DNA of 15,803 nt, from positions 52,400 through 68,202 of the forward strand of contig DMNK01000016.1 of NCBI GenBank assembly GCA_003453695.1, in the 5' to 3' direction. The translations under genes and the position numbers were made by a program. The notes under the pieces were generated by a model. The model was not told where the DNA came from, did no database searches, and was given only the letters and a program-made list of their open reading frames with translations. This document shows, piece by piece, positions 1-7,152 of the stretch. This DNA is from Acidimicrobiaceae bacterium (GTDB taxonomy: Bacteria > Actinomycetota > Acidimicrobiia > Acidimicrobiales > UBA8190). Within the stretch, counting starts at the first letter, position 1, and the number at the start of each line of letters is the position of its first letter.

Positions 1-1
1 C

Positions 2-364
2 GCCGCGGCCGCCGGCCCCGAGCCGGCCGCACCGTCCCGAGACGCCGCCACCGGCCCGACCACGAAGAAGACGAAAGCGGCGAAGAGCAAGAAGGCGGCA
101 GAGCCTTCAACGGCGGCCAAAGCGTCGAAGACGGTCAAGGCGGCCAAGTCGGCGTCAGGCACAAAGCAGAAAGCGGCCTCGCCCGCGACGTCATCGGCCA
201 AAGGGGCCGCTCCAACCAAGCAGGCCGCCAACACGCGTGCTGAGCGGAGCGACAAGGACGTGAAGAAGTCCTCGGTCAGAAGAGGCGACAAGCGGCTGGC
301 CTCCTCGAAAGCCTCTGGGGAAGGCAAGCCCAACGCTCGCAAAACAAAAGCCGCCCGCCAGTAG
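2..364 (+). CDS. C-terminal tail of a Lys/Ala-rich basic protein (5' partial)
   Basis: The reading frame is open from the left edge to a TAG stop at 362-364, giving about 120 residues with no start inside the window. The segment is low-complexity and strongly basic, dominated by Lys, Ala, Ser and Thr with repeated short patterns such as KAAK, KKTK and AKSKK, and ends KTKAARQ. Tails of this kind are known at the C-termini of actinobacterial DNA- or RNA-binding proteins, for example topoisomerase I, HU-type proteins and some helicases or ribosome factors, where they bind nucleic acid nonspecifically. No folded domain is visible here, so the identity of the parent protein cannot be given. A nucleic-acid-binding or disordered role is an inference from composition. 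I am confident that it is coding and have no functional assignment. Confidence 0.65.
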   Translation, partial: AAAAGPEPAAPSRDAATGPTTKKTKAAKSKKAAEPSTAAKASKTVKAAKSASGTKQKAASPATSSAKGAAPTKQAANTRAERSDKDVKKSSVRRGDKRLASSKASGEGKPNARKTKAARQ

Positions 365-474
365 CGCTCTGGACCGGGGTCCCCAAGCGCACTTTTCAAA
401 CAATTGCCACTCGCCGTCAGATTTGGGACCAATGTCACCTGTAGGTCACCGCGAGGAGTGCCGATTGGGATTCC
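365..474 (+). promoter_or_regulatory. Upstream region of the prepilin operon
   Basis: This 110-nt gap separates the Lys/Ala-rich gene from the first prepilin gene and is visibly richer in A/T than its surroundings, notably CTTTTCAAACAATTG at about 392-406. A TTGCCA at 404-409 could serve as a -35 element, but no convincing -10 box follows. A small GGAC/GTCC inverted repeat at 371-382, just after the upstream stop, is a weak terminator candidate. A GAGGAG at 453-458 lies 16 nt before the GTG at 475, too far for a standard ribosome site. That a promoter lies here is inferred from position and composition. Confidence 0.4.
434..450 (+). repeat. Tandem GTCACC direct repeat, 11-nt period
   Basis: GTCACC occurs at 434-439 and again at 445-450, in the same orientation and spaced by 11 nt, about one helical turn. 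The repeats lie between the possible promoter and the first prepilin start, where an operator for a regulator bound side by side could sit. The repeat is seen directly; its role is a guess. Confidence 0.35.
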
Positions 475-1911
475 GTGTTCGGGTCGCCATCGGTCGCGGG
501 TCGGCTCCGAGGGTGGCGGGTGTGGAGCAAGAAGCGGCGAGACGAAGATGAATCGGGACAGCGCGGGTTCACCCTCGTCGAGACCGCTGTGGCCCTGGGC
601 GTCTTCACCATCGCCCTCGTTCCCACCACCAGTGTCTTCTGGGGAGGACTGCAAGCCGCGTCGGTGAGCAGCATCCGTTCCGACGCCGTCGGGGTGGCGA
701 CCAGCACGCTGGCGCAGGTGCAGGCGCTGCCTTTCAACGAGGTGGGCTACTACGTGGGAGAGACCGGCTACGTGTCGGCATGCCCGTTGTCGGTGGCGGC
801 TTGCGCCGGCCAGCTCACAGTGATTGCCGCCGTGAAGTCCACCGCGTTCACCCCGATCAGCACACAGAAGGTCGGTGGCACGACCTTCACCATCACTACG
901 TACATCACCTGGGCCAGCCCTTCGGTGGTCACGTCAGGTGCGTCAGAAACGACCTGCGGCGCGGGCGGCGGAGTCGTGGGCTCCGACTGCTGGGGAGGCG
1001 CCTACCCCCAGGTCACTGCCGTGGTCACGTGGGGAGGGCCCACAGCGGGATCGGTGACTGAGACCACCCTCGTCTATCCCGGCGGTCAGGGCAAGTGGAC
1101 CGGTCCGGGTTGGAACACGACTGGTGCGACATCGTGCCCGACTACAGGGTCCGCACCCAACGATGTCGGAGCCGCCCAGCCTTCCAGCAACAGTCAGGCC
1201 ACATCGACCACCGCGTGGGTGACGGTCAGTTGGGACGGCGTGACCACATCGGCCCAGCCCTGCTACTACGTCGTCGACTACGCCACGTCAGCGGCGAACC
1301 TGCCGACCAGCTGTTCCGCAACCCCGGGTACCAGTTTCCAAGCAAGCCCACCCCAGCCGGGCAACGCGGAGTCGTACACCGTCACCGGGCTCAACTGGGC
1401 CACCACCTACTTCTTCGCGCTCTTCGCGTACTTCAACGGTGGTGCATCATGCAAGTACACCGACGCCACGCCGAACACGGGGCTCCTCACCGGTGGAACG
1501 GGTGGGACACCGCCTCCGACCTGCAGCGTCACGGCCTTCACCGTCACTGCCGTGCCCTCGAACAGTACGTCCAAGACCTATGAGGACAACCACGGCAACA
1601 TGACCGACAACCTGAACCTGGTCGCCTCCACCACGGGGACCTGCTCGAACCTCACGGTCCAGTCGGAGCTCGTCGGCTCTACCACCCAGGACCAGGCGAA
1701 CAGTACATCCGGGCCTGGCTCGCCTTGGACCCTGTCGACTGGGAGTAGCGGGCAGTTCACCGACACGGTGAGCTCGCAGGGCACGGCCTGGACGACCGGT
1801 CAGCATGTGTTCACGGTGTGGATAGGTAACAGCGCCACGAGCGAGCAGCAGAGTCTCGAGGTCTGTGCCTTCTCCACGAGCCACGGAAATGGACACACCA
1901 ACTCGTGTTGA
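475..1911 (+). CDS. Type IV prepilin-like protein with FN3 and C-terminal Ig-like domains
   Basis: The N-terminus carries a classic class III signal: a basic leader, then RG|FTLVE with cleavage expected after Gly31, Phe at mature +1, Glu at +5, and a hydrophobic helix of about 20 residues (VALGVFTIALVPTTSVFWG). A prepilin peptidase should process it for assembly in a pilus-like filament. Residues about 225-340 resemble a fibronectin type III domain (WVTVSWDG near its start, SYTVTGLNWATTYFFALFAY near its end). A Gly/Thr/Pro linker (GGTGGTPPPTC, about 340-350) leads to a beta-rich, Ig-like C-terminal region. Many cysteines suggest disulfides outside the membrane. At 478 residues it is much longer than a major pilin (about 150). 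The start is uncertain: the GTG at 475 gives a 31-residue leader, while the GTG at 520, preceded by GAGGG with 6-nt spacing, gives a 16-residue leader and has the better ribosome site. It is first of three overlapping genes. The fold calls rest on sequence patterns only. Confidence 0.8.
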   Translation: MFGSPSVAGRLRGWRVWSKKRRDEDESGQRGFTLVETAVALGVFTIALVPTTSVFWGGLQAASVSSIRSDAVGVATSTLAQVQALPFNEVGYYVGETGYVSACPLSVAACAGQLTVIAAVKSTAFTPISTQKVGGTTFTITTYITWASPSVVTSGASETTCGAGGGVVGSDCWGGAYPQVTAVVTWGGPTAGSVTETTLVYPGGQGKWTGPGWNTTGATSCPTTGSAPNDVGAAQPSSNSQATSTTAWVTVSWDGVTTSAQPCYYVVDYATSAANLPTSCSATPGTSFQASPPQPGNAESYTVTGLNWATTYFFALFAYFNGGASCKYTDATPNTGLLTGGTGGTPPPTCSVTAFTVTAVPSNSTSKTYEDNHGNMTDNLNLVASTTGTCSNLTVQSELVGSTTQDQANSTSGPGSPWTLSTGSSGQFTDTVSSQGTAWTTGQHVFTVWIGNSATSEQQSLEVCAFSTSHGNGHTNSC

Positions 1912-2594
1912 TCCCTCTCTGTCGCATGCTGTCACTGGGGCGCCGGGTCCGGTGGGCACGATCCGTGAAGCCCGAGTCGGGCATCACGCTCATCGAGGTG
2001 ATGATCGCCACTTTGGTGATGAGCGTCATCGTCGCGGGAGTGGTCGGGGTCGTGGCCGACATGCAACAAGTCGGCAACCGGGCGATCAGCGGCGAGAACG
2101 CCTCGGACACGGCGCGCAACGGCCTCTTGCAGCTGGAGCGCGACCTGGAGGCAGCCAACCCCCTTCTGCCTTGGACGACGACGTGTTGCGGTTCGCCACA
2201 GCCTTCCGTCACGGCATATGGGAACGAGATCCAACTCGACCTGGGCCCGACAGGAGGGACCCAACAGACGATCACCTGGAGCTGCCAGTCGGGAACGCTG
2301 TGGCGGGATATCGGAACTTCGGCCGGCACGGGCGTACCCGAGGTCACAGGGGTCACCAACTGCGCGCCGAGTGCCAGCTCGCCTAGTAGCAACCCCGTGT
2401 TCACGTTCTATGGCGCCCAGGAGGAGAACCTCCTCGCCAACCCGGCTTCGGTGACCCCGGCCATCATCACCGCATGCTCGGTTCGTATCCAGGGGGTAGT
2501 GCAGGTCACGGCCGGTGCGAACACGACACCGTTCACTGAGAACGTGAGCGTGCGCCTCGCCAACTGGATCAGGGGGGCGCAGCCGTGTCCATGA
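1905..2594 (+). CDS. Minor type IV prepilin, PilW/PulJ-like
   Basis: This 229-residue protein has a basic leader followed by SG|ITLIEVMIATLVMS, a prepilin peptidase site after Gly26 with Glu at mature +5 and a hydrophobic helix running to about residue 50. The stretch after the helix (DMQQVGNRAISGENASDTARNG) followed by a LQLERDLEAAN segment resembles PilW/PulJ minor pseudopilins, which sit at the tip of type IV pili or type II secretion pseudopili. The remainder is beta-rich with several Cys residues (a CC pair, then SCQSG, NCAP, ACSV and a terminal QPCP), suggesting an extracytoplasmic disulfide-bonded domain. The GTG start overlaps the end of the preceding gene by 7 nt, implying translational coupling; an internal ATG at 1926 would shorten the leader by seven residues. 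The prepilin call is strong, the exact minor-pilin class is an inference. Confidence 0.8.
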   Translation: MLIPLCRMLSLGRRVRWARSVKPESGITLIEVMIATLVMSVIVAGVVGVVADMQQVGNRAISGENASDTARNGLLQLERDLEAANPLLPWTTTCCGSPQPSVTAYGNEIQLDLGPTGGTQQTITWSCQSGTLWRDIGTSAGTGVPEVTGVTNCAPSASSPSSNPVFTFYGAQEENLLANPASVTPAIITACSVRIQGVVQVTAGANTTPFTENVSVRLANWIRGAQPCP

Positions 2595-3931
2595 GACGTG
2601 GCGTTCTCGAGCGTGCCGTGTCGTCGCGGCCAGAACGCGGGAACATCATGGTGGTCGTCATCCTCACCGTGGTCGTCGTACTCTTCGGAATGGCCTTTGC
2701 CATCCGGGCCACTGGTGACCTAGAGAGCTCGCGGAATGTGACAAACACAAACGCAGCCCGGCAACTGGCCCTGGCCGGTCTCTCCGACGCCCTCTTCCGA
2801 CTCGATCAACAGGGCGGCTCACCTTCGAGCTTCTGCATCGGTAGCTCGCCCTCGTGCATCTTGCCTTCAATCTCCCCCGCGCTTTCCGGGGTTCAGTACA
2901 CGGTGCGGGTTCCTGCGAACAGCACCAGCGCTACTGTCCTGTCCGAGGGGACCGCACACGGTCGCAGCTACGTCATCGACGCCAGCGTTGCCGAAGTCCA
3001 ACTGTATCCGTTCGGGATCTTCGCCGGATCCAATGCCACCTTCGACGGCAGCGGGTCCCAAATCACGATCGAGCAGACTGACACATCCGGAAACGACCCG
3101 GCCGGAACGCTGGCGGACGTCGGTAGCGATGGCACCATCACCTGCCACGGTTCCGGCACCTACGGTGGGAGCCAGGTGACCTATGACGGAGGGAACAGCA
3201 ACTGTCCGAGCTATATAGACCAGGGCGGCTTCTACACGCCCCTCGTGCCGTGGGGACCGCCTGCCCCATCAGGTAGTGAAAATTGCCCGGCTCCGGTCTC
3301 CGTAAACCCGCCCCCGCAACCGTGCATGCCCACGACGCCAGCCGGCATCTTGCAGGGATGTCCCTCCGGTGGCACCTTCAGCGGCCAGGTCAACCCAGGC
3401 GTGTACAGCTGCACCGGATCCATCACCTTCTCGGCGTCGGCCTCCAGCTGCCCAGGCGGGCAGACGGTCTGCATCAACTACACGGGTTCGGGGAGCACCG
3501 TGAACGGTGGCAAGGTGCAGATCTTCGACTGGCCCGACAGCAAGGGCCAGACGAACATCAACATGTCCGGCGCCGTCGTCAACCTCTACGACCAGAACTC
3601 CGCGACCCCAGGTTGCGACGGCACAGGGGGCTACGAGTGCGGCGATCCCACGGCCCTGCAGGTCTTCTCATCAGGGAGCGGTCCTGTCGTCGTCGGTAAC
3701 GGCGCCAATGCCGCCACGTTCGACGGCATTCTCTACGCCCCCGACATGTCGATGACGGTGAACGGTGGGCAGCTGCTGTGGATCGGCAAGTTCACCGTCA
3801 ACCAGGTGACCGTCGACGGTAACCCGAACTTCTCTGTCCACTACGACCCCCGCCTGGGCGGGGTGGCCCAGCCCACGTGGCAGGTGAAGAACTTCAGTGT
3901 CGTCCCCCCGAGCACCTTCTCGCTGCCCTGA
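2585..3931 (+). CDS. PilX-like pilus protein with C-terminal DUF7305-like domain
   Basis: The 448-residue product begins with a basic leader and ERGNIMVVVILTVVVVLFGM, a hydrophobic helix followed by a polar SSRNVTNTNAARQLALAGLSDAL segment. This matches the PilX N-terminal pattern, in which the helix follows an RG junction and Glu at +5 is absent, as in GspK/PilX-type tip proteins. The long Ser/Gly/Thr-rich C-terminal part has repeated short beta strands and ends, at about residues 353-425, with PVVVGNGANAATFDGILYAP, a GKFTVNQVTVDG strand and HYDPRLGG. This resembles the DUF7305 domain often found fused to PilX-like proteins. Several cysteines are present. GTG 2585 has AGGGGGG at 2571-2577, 7 nt upstream; ATG 2591 would instead make an ATGA overlap with the previous stop. 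It is the last gene of the prepilin cassette. Its function in the filament is unknown. Confidence 0.78.
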   Translation: MSMRRGVLERAVSSRPERGNIMVVVILTVVVVLFGMAFAIRATGDLESSRNVTNTNAARQLALAGLSDALFRLDQQGGSPSSFCIGSSPSCILPSISPALSGVQYTVRVPANSTSATVLSEGTAHGRSYVIDASVAEVQLYPFGIFAGSNATFDGSGSQITIEQTDTSGNDPAGTLADVGSDGTITCHGSGTYGGSQVTYDGGNSNCPSYIDQGGFYTPLVPWGPPAPSGSENCPAPVSVNPPPQPCMPTTPAGILQGCPSGGTFSGQVNPGVYSCTGSITFSASASSCPGGQTVCINYTGSGSTVNGGKVQIFDWPDSKGQTNINMSGAVVNLYDQNSATPGCDGTGGYECGDPTALQVFSSGSGPVVVGNGANAATFDGILYAPDMSMTVNGGQLLWIGKFTVNQVTVDGNPNFSVHYDPRLGGVAQPTWQVKNFSVVPPSTFSLP

Positions 3932-3943
3932 GCTGATCCCCGG

Positions 3944-3949
3944 TAGCCT
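3944..3949 (+). promoter_or_regulatory. TANNNT -10 box for the FabZ-like gene (leaderless start)
   Basis: TAGCCT lies 8 nt before the GTG at 3958, the expected distance between a -10 element and a transcription start that coincides with the start codon. No Shine-Dalgarno is present in the 26-nt gap after the prepilin operon. This suggests that the gene has its own promoter and a leaderless mRNA. Confidence 0.5.
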
Positions 3950-3957
3950 CGGCGGCC

Positions 3958-4377
3958 GTGCTGCGGCCCGAAGACGTGCTGCCTCACCGGCCGCCGTTCC
4001 TCTTCGTCGACGAGGTGGACGACCTGATCCCCGGCCAGCGGGCCCGTGGTCACTGGCACCTGCGGGGTGACGAGGCGTTCTTCGCCGGTCACTTCCCGGG
4101 ACGGCCCACGCTTCCCGGGGTCCTCATGGTGGAGTCGCTGGCCCAGCTGGGGGGGATGGCGGTGCTCGCCGACGAGCGCTACCGGGGCCGGCTGCCGCTC
4201 TTCGGCGGCATCGACAAGGCGCGCTTCCGCAGGCAGGTGGGCCCCGGCGACGTGCTGGAGCTGGAGGTCGAGCTCGGGCGCCTGTCGGCTCGTGCGGGCA
4301 GCGGGCACGGCCGGGCCAGCGTGGGCGGTGCTCTAGCCTGCGAAGCGGAGCTGCTGTTCGTCATCGTCGACGCCTGA
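3958..4377 (+). CDS. fabZ: FabZ-family 3-hydroxyacyl-ACP dehydratase
   Basis: The 139-residue hot-dog-fold protein is close to the usual FabZ length of 140-155. Family signatures are in order: LPHRPPFLFVDEV at 8-20, then GHFPGRPTLPGVLMVESLAQ at 44-63. His45 and Glu59 occupy the catalytic positions with the 14-residue spacing of E. coli FabZ His54/Glu68. Members dehydrate (3R)-hydroxyacyl-ACP to trans-2-enoyl-ACP in type II fatty acid synthesis in the cytoplasm; related dehydratases act in polyketide or other acyl pathways. No other fatty acid synthesis gene is adjacent, so the physiological substrate is not set by context. It starts at a GTG with no Shine-Dalgarno and an upstream TAGCCT box, and is followed 35 nt later by the exonuclease III gene in the same direction. 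The family call is firm; the specific pathway is not. Confidence 0.85.
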   Translation: MLRPEDVLPHRPPFLFVDEVDDLIPGQRARGHWHLRGDEAFFAGHFPGRPTLPGVLMVESLAQLGGMAVLADERYRGRLPLFGGIDKARFRRQVGPGDVLELEVELGRLSARAGSGHGRASVGGALACEAELLFVIVDA

Positions 4378-4412
4378 CCGACGGCGGGACTGACCCAAAG
4401 GATCTCGCGCCC

Positions 4413-5183
4413 GTGCGCATCGCCACCTGGAACGTCAACTCGCTCACCGCCCGCTTGGCACGCGTCGAGGAGTGGATCGAGTACGCCCAACCCGACATCT
4501 TGTGCATGCAGGAGACCAAGGTGTCCGACGGTGCTTTTCCCGCCATGCCCTTCTCGGCGCTCGGCTACGAGACGGTGAGCCACGGGGACGGCCGCTGGAA
4601 CGGCGTGGCCATCGCCAGCCGGGTCGGGATGAGCGACGCCCAGCACGGCTTCGACAACGACGCCGACGAACAGGGCTGCCGGCTCGTGGCCGCCACGTGC
4701 GGAGGGATCCGGGTGCACAGCCTGTACGTCCCCAACGGCCGTGCCGTGGACAGCGAGTTCTACGTGGCCAAGCTCGAGTGGCTGGAGGAGCTGCGCCACT
4801 ACCTGGAGCGCAACACCAAGGTCGACGATCCTGTCGTCGTGGCCGGCGACTTCAACGTGGCGCCGGACGACCGTGACGTGTGGGACCCGACAGAGGTGAG
4901 CGGGGCCACCCATGTCACCGAGCCCGAACGAGCCGCATTGCGAGCGCTCGAGGACTGGGGGCTGGTGGACGCCTTCCGCACCGTCTACGACCAGGCGGGC
5001 CTGTACTCGTGGTGGGACTACCGGGCGGGCAACTTCCACAAGCACAAGGGAATGCGCATCGACCTGCTGATGCTCAGCCGTCCGCTGGCAGAACGCACCC
5101 GCTACGCGCTCATCGACCGCAACGCCCGCAAGGGCCGGCAGCCTTCCGACCACGCCCCGCTGTTCGTCGACGTGGCTGACTGA
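4413..5183 (+). CDS. xthA: Exodeoxyribonuclease III (AP endonuclease, XthA family)
   Basis: This 256-residue protein is full length for the ExoIII group of the endonuclease/exonuclease/phosphatase superfamily. It opens with MRIATWNVNS, placing the conserved Asn at residue 7, followed by CMQETK with the metal-binding Glu34, a YVPNG loop, GDFNVAP with Asp146 and Asn148, and the terminal SDHAP with the Asp246/His247 pair. All catalytic positions are present. The enzyme cleaves DNA 5' to abasic sites and trims 3' ends during base excision repair. The start is a GTG with AAAGGA about 10 nt upstream. It follows the FabZ-like gene by 35 nt and may be cotranscribed with it, although the functions are unrelated. 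It converges on a helicase gene 57 nt downstream. The family assignment is secure. Confidence 0.93.
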   Translation: MRIATWNVNSLTARLARVEEWIEYAQPDILCMQETKVSDGAFPAMPFSALGYETVSHGDGRWNGVAIASRVGMSDAQHGFDNDADEQGCRLVAATCGGIRVHSLYVPNGRAVDSEFYVAKLEWLEELRHYLERNTKVDDPVVVAGDFNVAPDDRDVWDPTEVSGATHVTEPERAALRALEDWGLVDAFRTVYDQAGLYSWWDYRAGNFHKHKGMRIDLLMLSRPLAERTRYALIDRNARKGRQPSDHAPLFVDVAD

Positions 5184-5240
5184 GGGCGCGGTCTCAGACG
5201 CTTCGGAGCGCGCGCCAGCGCGGAAACGGTCCGGATCGAG

Positions 5241-7031
5241 TCAGACGACGGCGGCCAGGCGCTGTCGTAGCCCCGCCACCTTCGCCAGGGCCGCCTCGGC
5301 CTCGAGCGGTGCCGCTCCGGCCAGCGCACCGGGCAGGTCGTCGAGAAACGGCGAGCGCCGGCGAGCGCCGGCACCGGAGCCGGCCGATCGACCCCGTTGC
5401 GCCCAGGAACACCACAGGTGCCGCTCGGCGCGTGTCATGGCCACATAGAGCAGGCGCCGCTCCTCGGCGACGGCGAGGTCGTCGACGGCGTAGGCGATGG
5501 GCATGGTGCCCGCCTCCAAGCCGATCACGGCCACGGCCGGCCACTCGAGCCCCTTCGCCTGGTGGAAGCTCAAGACCTCGACGCCGTCCCCGCCCGTCCA
5601 CGCCGTGTCCGCCCGGTTGGCCGTGAACCAGGCGAGAAAGCTCCCCACGGTCGGTGCGGCCTCCTGCCAGGCGTGCTCGTCGGCCAGGCCGGCCAGCAGT
5701 TCGAGACAGGAAGACGCAGAACCCGCCGGAGCCTCGGGGTGGTCGCCCGCCCCGGCGTCGGCCACGGCGTCCGTCAGCGCGGCACGCAGGGGCGTGTCCC
5801 GAGGCACGGAGCGAAGCGTCCGGAGACAGGCGACCAGCGCTGGGGCGCGCCCGGTGGCGGCCGGGCGCCGGACCGGGATGCCCACCGCTCCGAGCGCGTC
5901 GGCCACCGGCTCCAGCCGGGCGTGGGTGCGCGCCAGGACGGCGAGATGCCGCCAGGGGTGACCAGGACGACGGGTGGCGCGCAGCCAGGCCACCACCGCC
6001 GCCGCCTCGGCGTCCTCGTCCTCGAACCCGTCGAGGCGGGGGACCGGCCCGTCGACGGCGGTTGACGGGACACGCAGCGGCGCGGTAGCAGAAGTCCCCG
6101 GCGGCGCCACGTCTTCGCCGTCGGGAGGACCGAGCACGGCTGACGCTGCCGCCACGATGCGCTCGGTCGACCGGTGGTTCTCGTCCAAGCGCAACACCAC
6201 GGTTCCGGGCACCAGATCCGCAATGCGTTCGATGAGCGACGGGTCCGACCCGTTCCAGGAATAGATGGCCTGGCGTCCGTCGCCCACGATGCACAGGTCG
6301 GGACGGTCGTGGCGCCAGGCCTCGAGGAGGCGCCACTGTGCCGGGTTCACGTCCTGGAACTCGTCCACGAAGAGATGGCGCAGCCGCCAGCGCACCGCCG
6401 CCGACCATGCGGGGTCCTCCTCCAGCAGCGTGGCGCAGCGCAGCACGAGGTCGTCGAGGTCGATGACGCCGCGCCTGCGCTTCATGTCGGCGTATCGCGC
6501 CATGAGGCGCGCCGTCTGCTCGTAGGGCAGCGGTGGGTTGCGACGGGCGGCCGACGCCGCCTCCGGGTAGCGCTCGGGGTCGATCAGCCGGGCGCGGGCC
6601 CACGACAGCTCGCCCGCCACTCCCGACGCGGTCGTGGGCCCGGCCCCGGGCTCCTCGGCCAGCAGCCGGCGCAGCAGGCGCTCCGGCTCGGGCACCAGCG
6701 TGGGAGCGGCGGTGCCCCGGTCGGCCCAGTGACGGCGGAGCTCCCGGTAGGCGGCGCCGTGGAACGTTGAGGCCGAGACCCCTGTCACCCCCAGGCGGCC
6801 GAGGCGTTGGCGCAGCTCGAGGGCGGCCTTGCGGGTGAAGGTCACGACCAGGGCGTGCTCCGGGTCGATCCCCTCGTCGGCCACGCGCCACGCCACCCGC
6901 CTGGTGAGGACCGTCGTCTTGCCCGACCCCGCTCCTGCCCTGACGCACAGCAACGGCGCCTCGCTGGTGACGGCGGCGCGCTGTGCGTCGGTGAGACAGG
7001 ACAGAAGCCGATCGCGGGCAGAGGCGGCCAT
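5241..7031 (-). CDS. Compact UvrD/Rep-family (SF1A) ATP-dependent DNA helicase
   Basis: The 596-residue protein carries the full SF1A motif set in order: Q-motif at Gln17, Walker A AGAGSGKT at 32-39 (Lys38), motif Ia VTFTRKAALELRQRL, Walker B LFVDEFQDVNPAQ, motif III GDGRQAIYSWNGSD, motif IV LDENHRST, motif V VLSFHQAKGLEWPAVAVIG, and motif VI EERRLLYVAMTRAERHL. Members translocate 3' to 5' on single-stranded DNA in repair or recombination. It is shorter than UvrD or PcrA (about 720-770 residues), closer to the compact actinobacterial UvrD-like enzymes; no HRDC or nuclease domain is visible, and the tail is a short charged/Ala-rich segment. The ATG at 7031 is chosen because the Q-motif follows at normal distance and a TACCGT box lies 6 nt upstream. 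It is transcribed away from the alpha/beta hydrolase gene. Helicase identity is secure; which pathway it serves is not. Confidence 0.92.
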   Translation of the reverse strand: MAASARDRLLSCLTDAQRAAVTSEAPLLCVRAGAGSGKTTVLTRRVAWRVADEGIDPEHALVVTFTRKAALELRQRLGRLGVTGVSASTFHGAAYRELRRHWADRGTAAPTLVPEPERLLRRLLAEEPGAGPTTASGVAGELSWARARLIDPERYPEAASAARRNPPLPYEQTARLMARYADMKRRRGVIDLDDLVLRCATLLEEDPAWSAAVRWRLRHLFVDEFQDVNPAQWRLLEAWRHDRPDLCIVGDGRQAIYSWNGSDPSLIERIADLVPGTVVLRLDENHRSTERIVAAASAVLGPPDGEDVAPPGTSATAPLRVPSTAVDGPVPRLDGFEDEDAEAAAVVAWLRATRRPGHPWRHLAVLARTHARLEPVADALGAVGIPVRRPAATGRAPALVACLRTLRSVPRDTPLRAALTDAVADAGAGDHPEAPAGSASSCLELLAGLADEHAWQEAAPTVGSFLAWFTANRADTAWTGGDGVEVLSFHQAKGLEWPAVAVIGLEAGTMPIAYAVDDLAVAEERRLLYVAMTRAERHLWCSWAQRGRSAGSGAGARRRSPFLDDLPGALAGAAPLEAEAALAKVAGLRQRLAAVV

Positions 7032-7037
7032 CGGGCG

Positions 7038-7043
7038 ACGGTA
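7038..7043 (-). promoter_or_regulatory. TANNNT -10 box for the helicase gene
   Basis: Read on the minus strand, TACCGT lies 6 nt before the ATG at 7031, with no Shine-Dalgarno between. It is the leftward half of a divergent promoter gap (7032-7152) and fits a leaderless transcript. No clear -35 element was seen. Confidence 0.45.
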
Positions 7044-7138
7044 CCGAGGGGCTGTGACGGTGAGGTGGATCCCCGAAGCCCCCGCCCGGCCCACCGCCGG
7101 GTCCCCGACGGTGCCGAAGCGCCGGCCAGGCCCACCGG

Positions 7139-7144
7139 TAGCGT
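7139..7144 (+). promoter_or_regulatory. TANNNT -10 box for the alpha/beta hydrolase gene
   Basis: TAGCGT lies exactly 8 nt before the GTG at 7153, the same spacing as for the FabZ-like and MurF-like genes. There is no Shine-Dalgarno. The box helps to choose this start over the many upstream in-frame GTG/ATG codons of an artificially long open frame. Confidence 0.5.
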
Positions 7145-7152
7145 GGCCCGCC

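Noticed and set aside
5185..5216. Possible terminator between xthA and the helicase (GGCGCG...CGCGCC; CGCTTCGGAGCG)
   Set aside because: The stems are only 6 bp with a 20-nt loop, or 4 bp; chance pairing is likely at this GC content.
5351..5370. Tandem GCGAGCGCCG pair in the helicase C-terminal coding region
   Set aside because: There are only two units, of a 10-nt length that is not a multiple of three; it is simple GC-rich redundancy with no sign of function.
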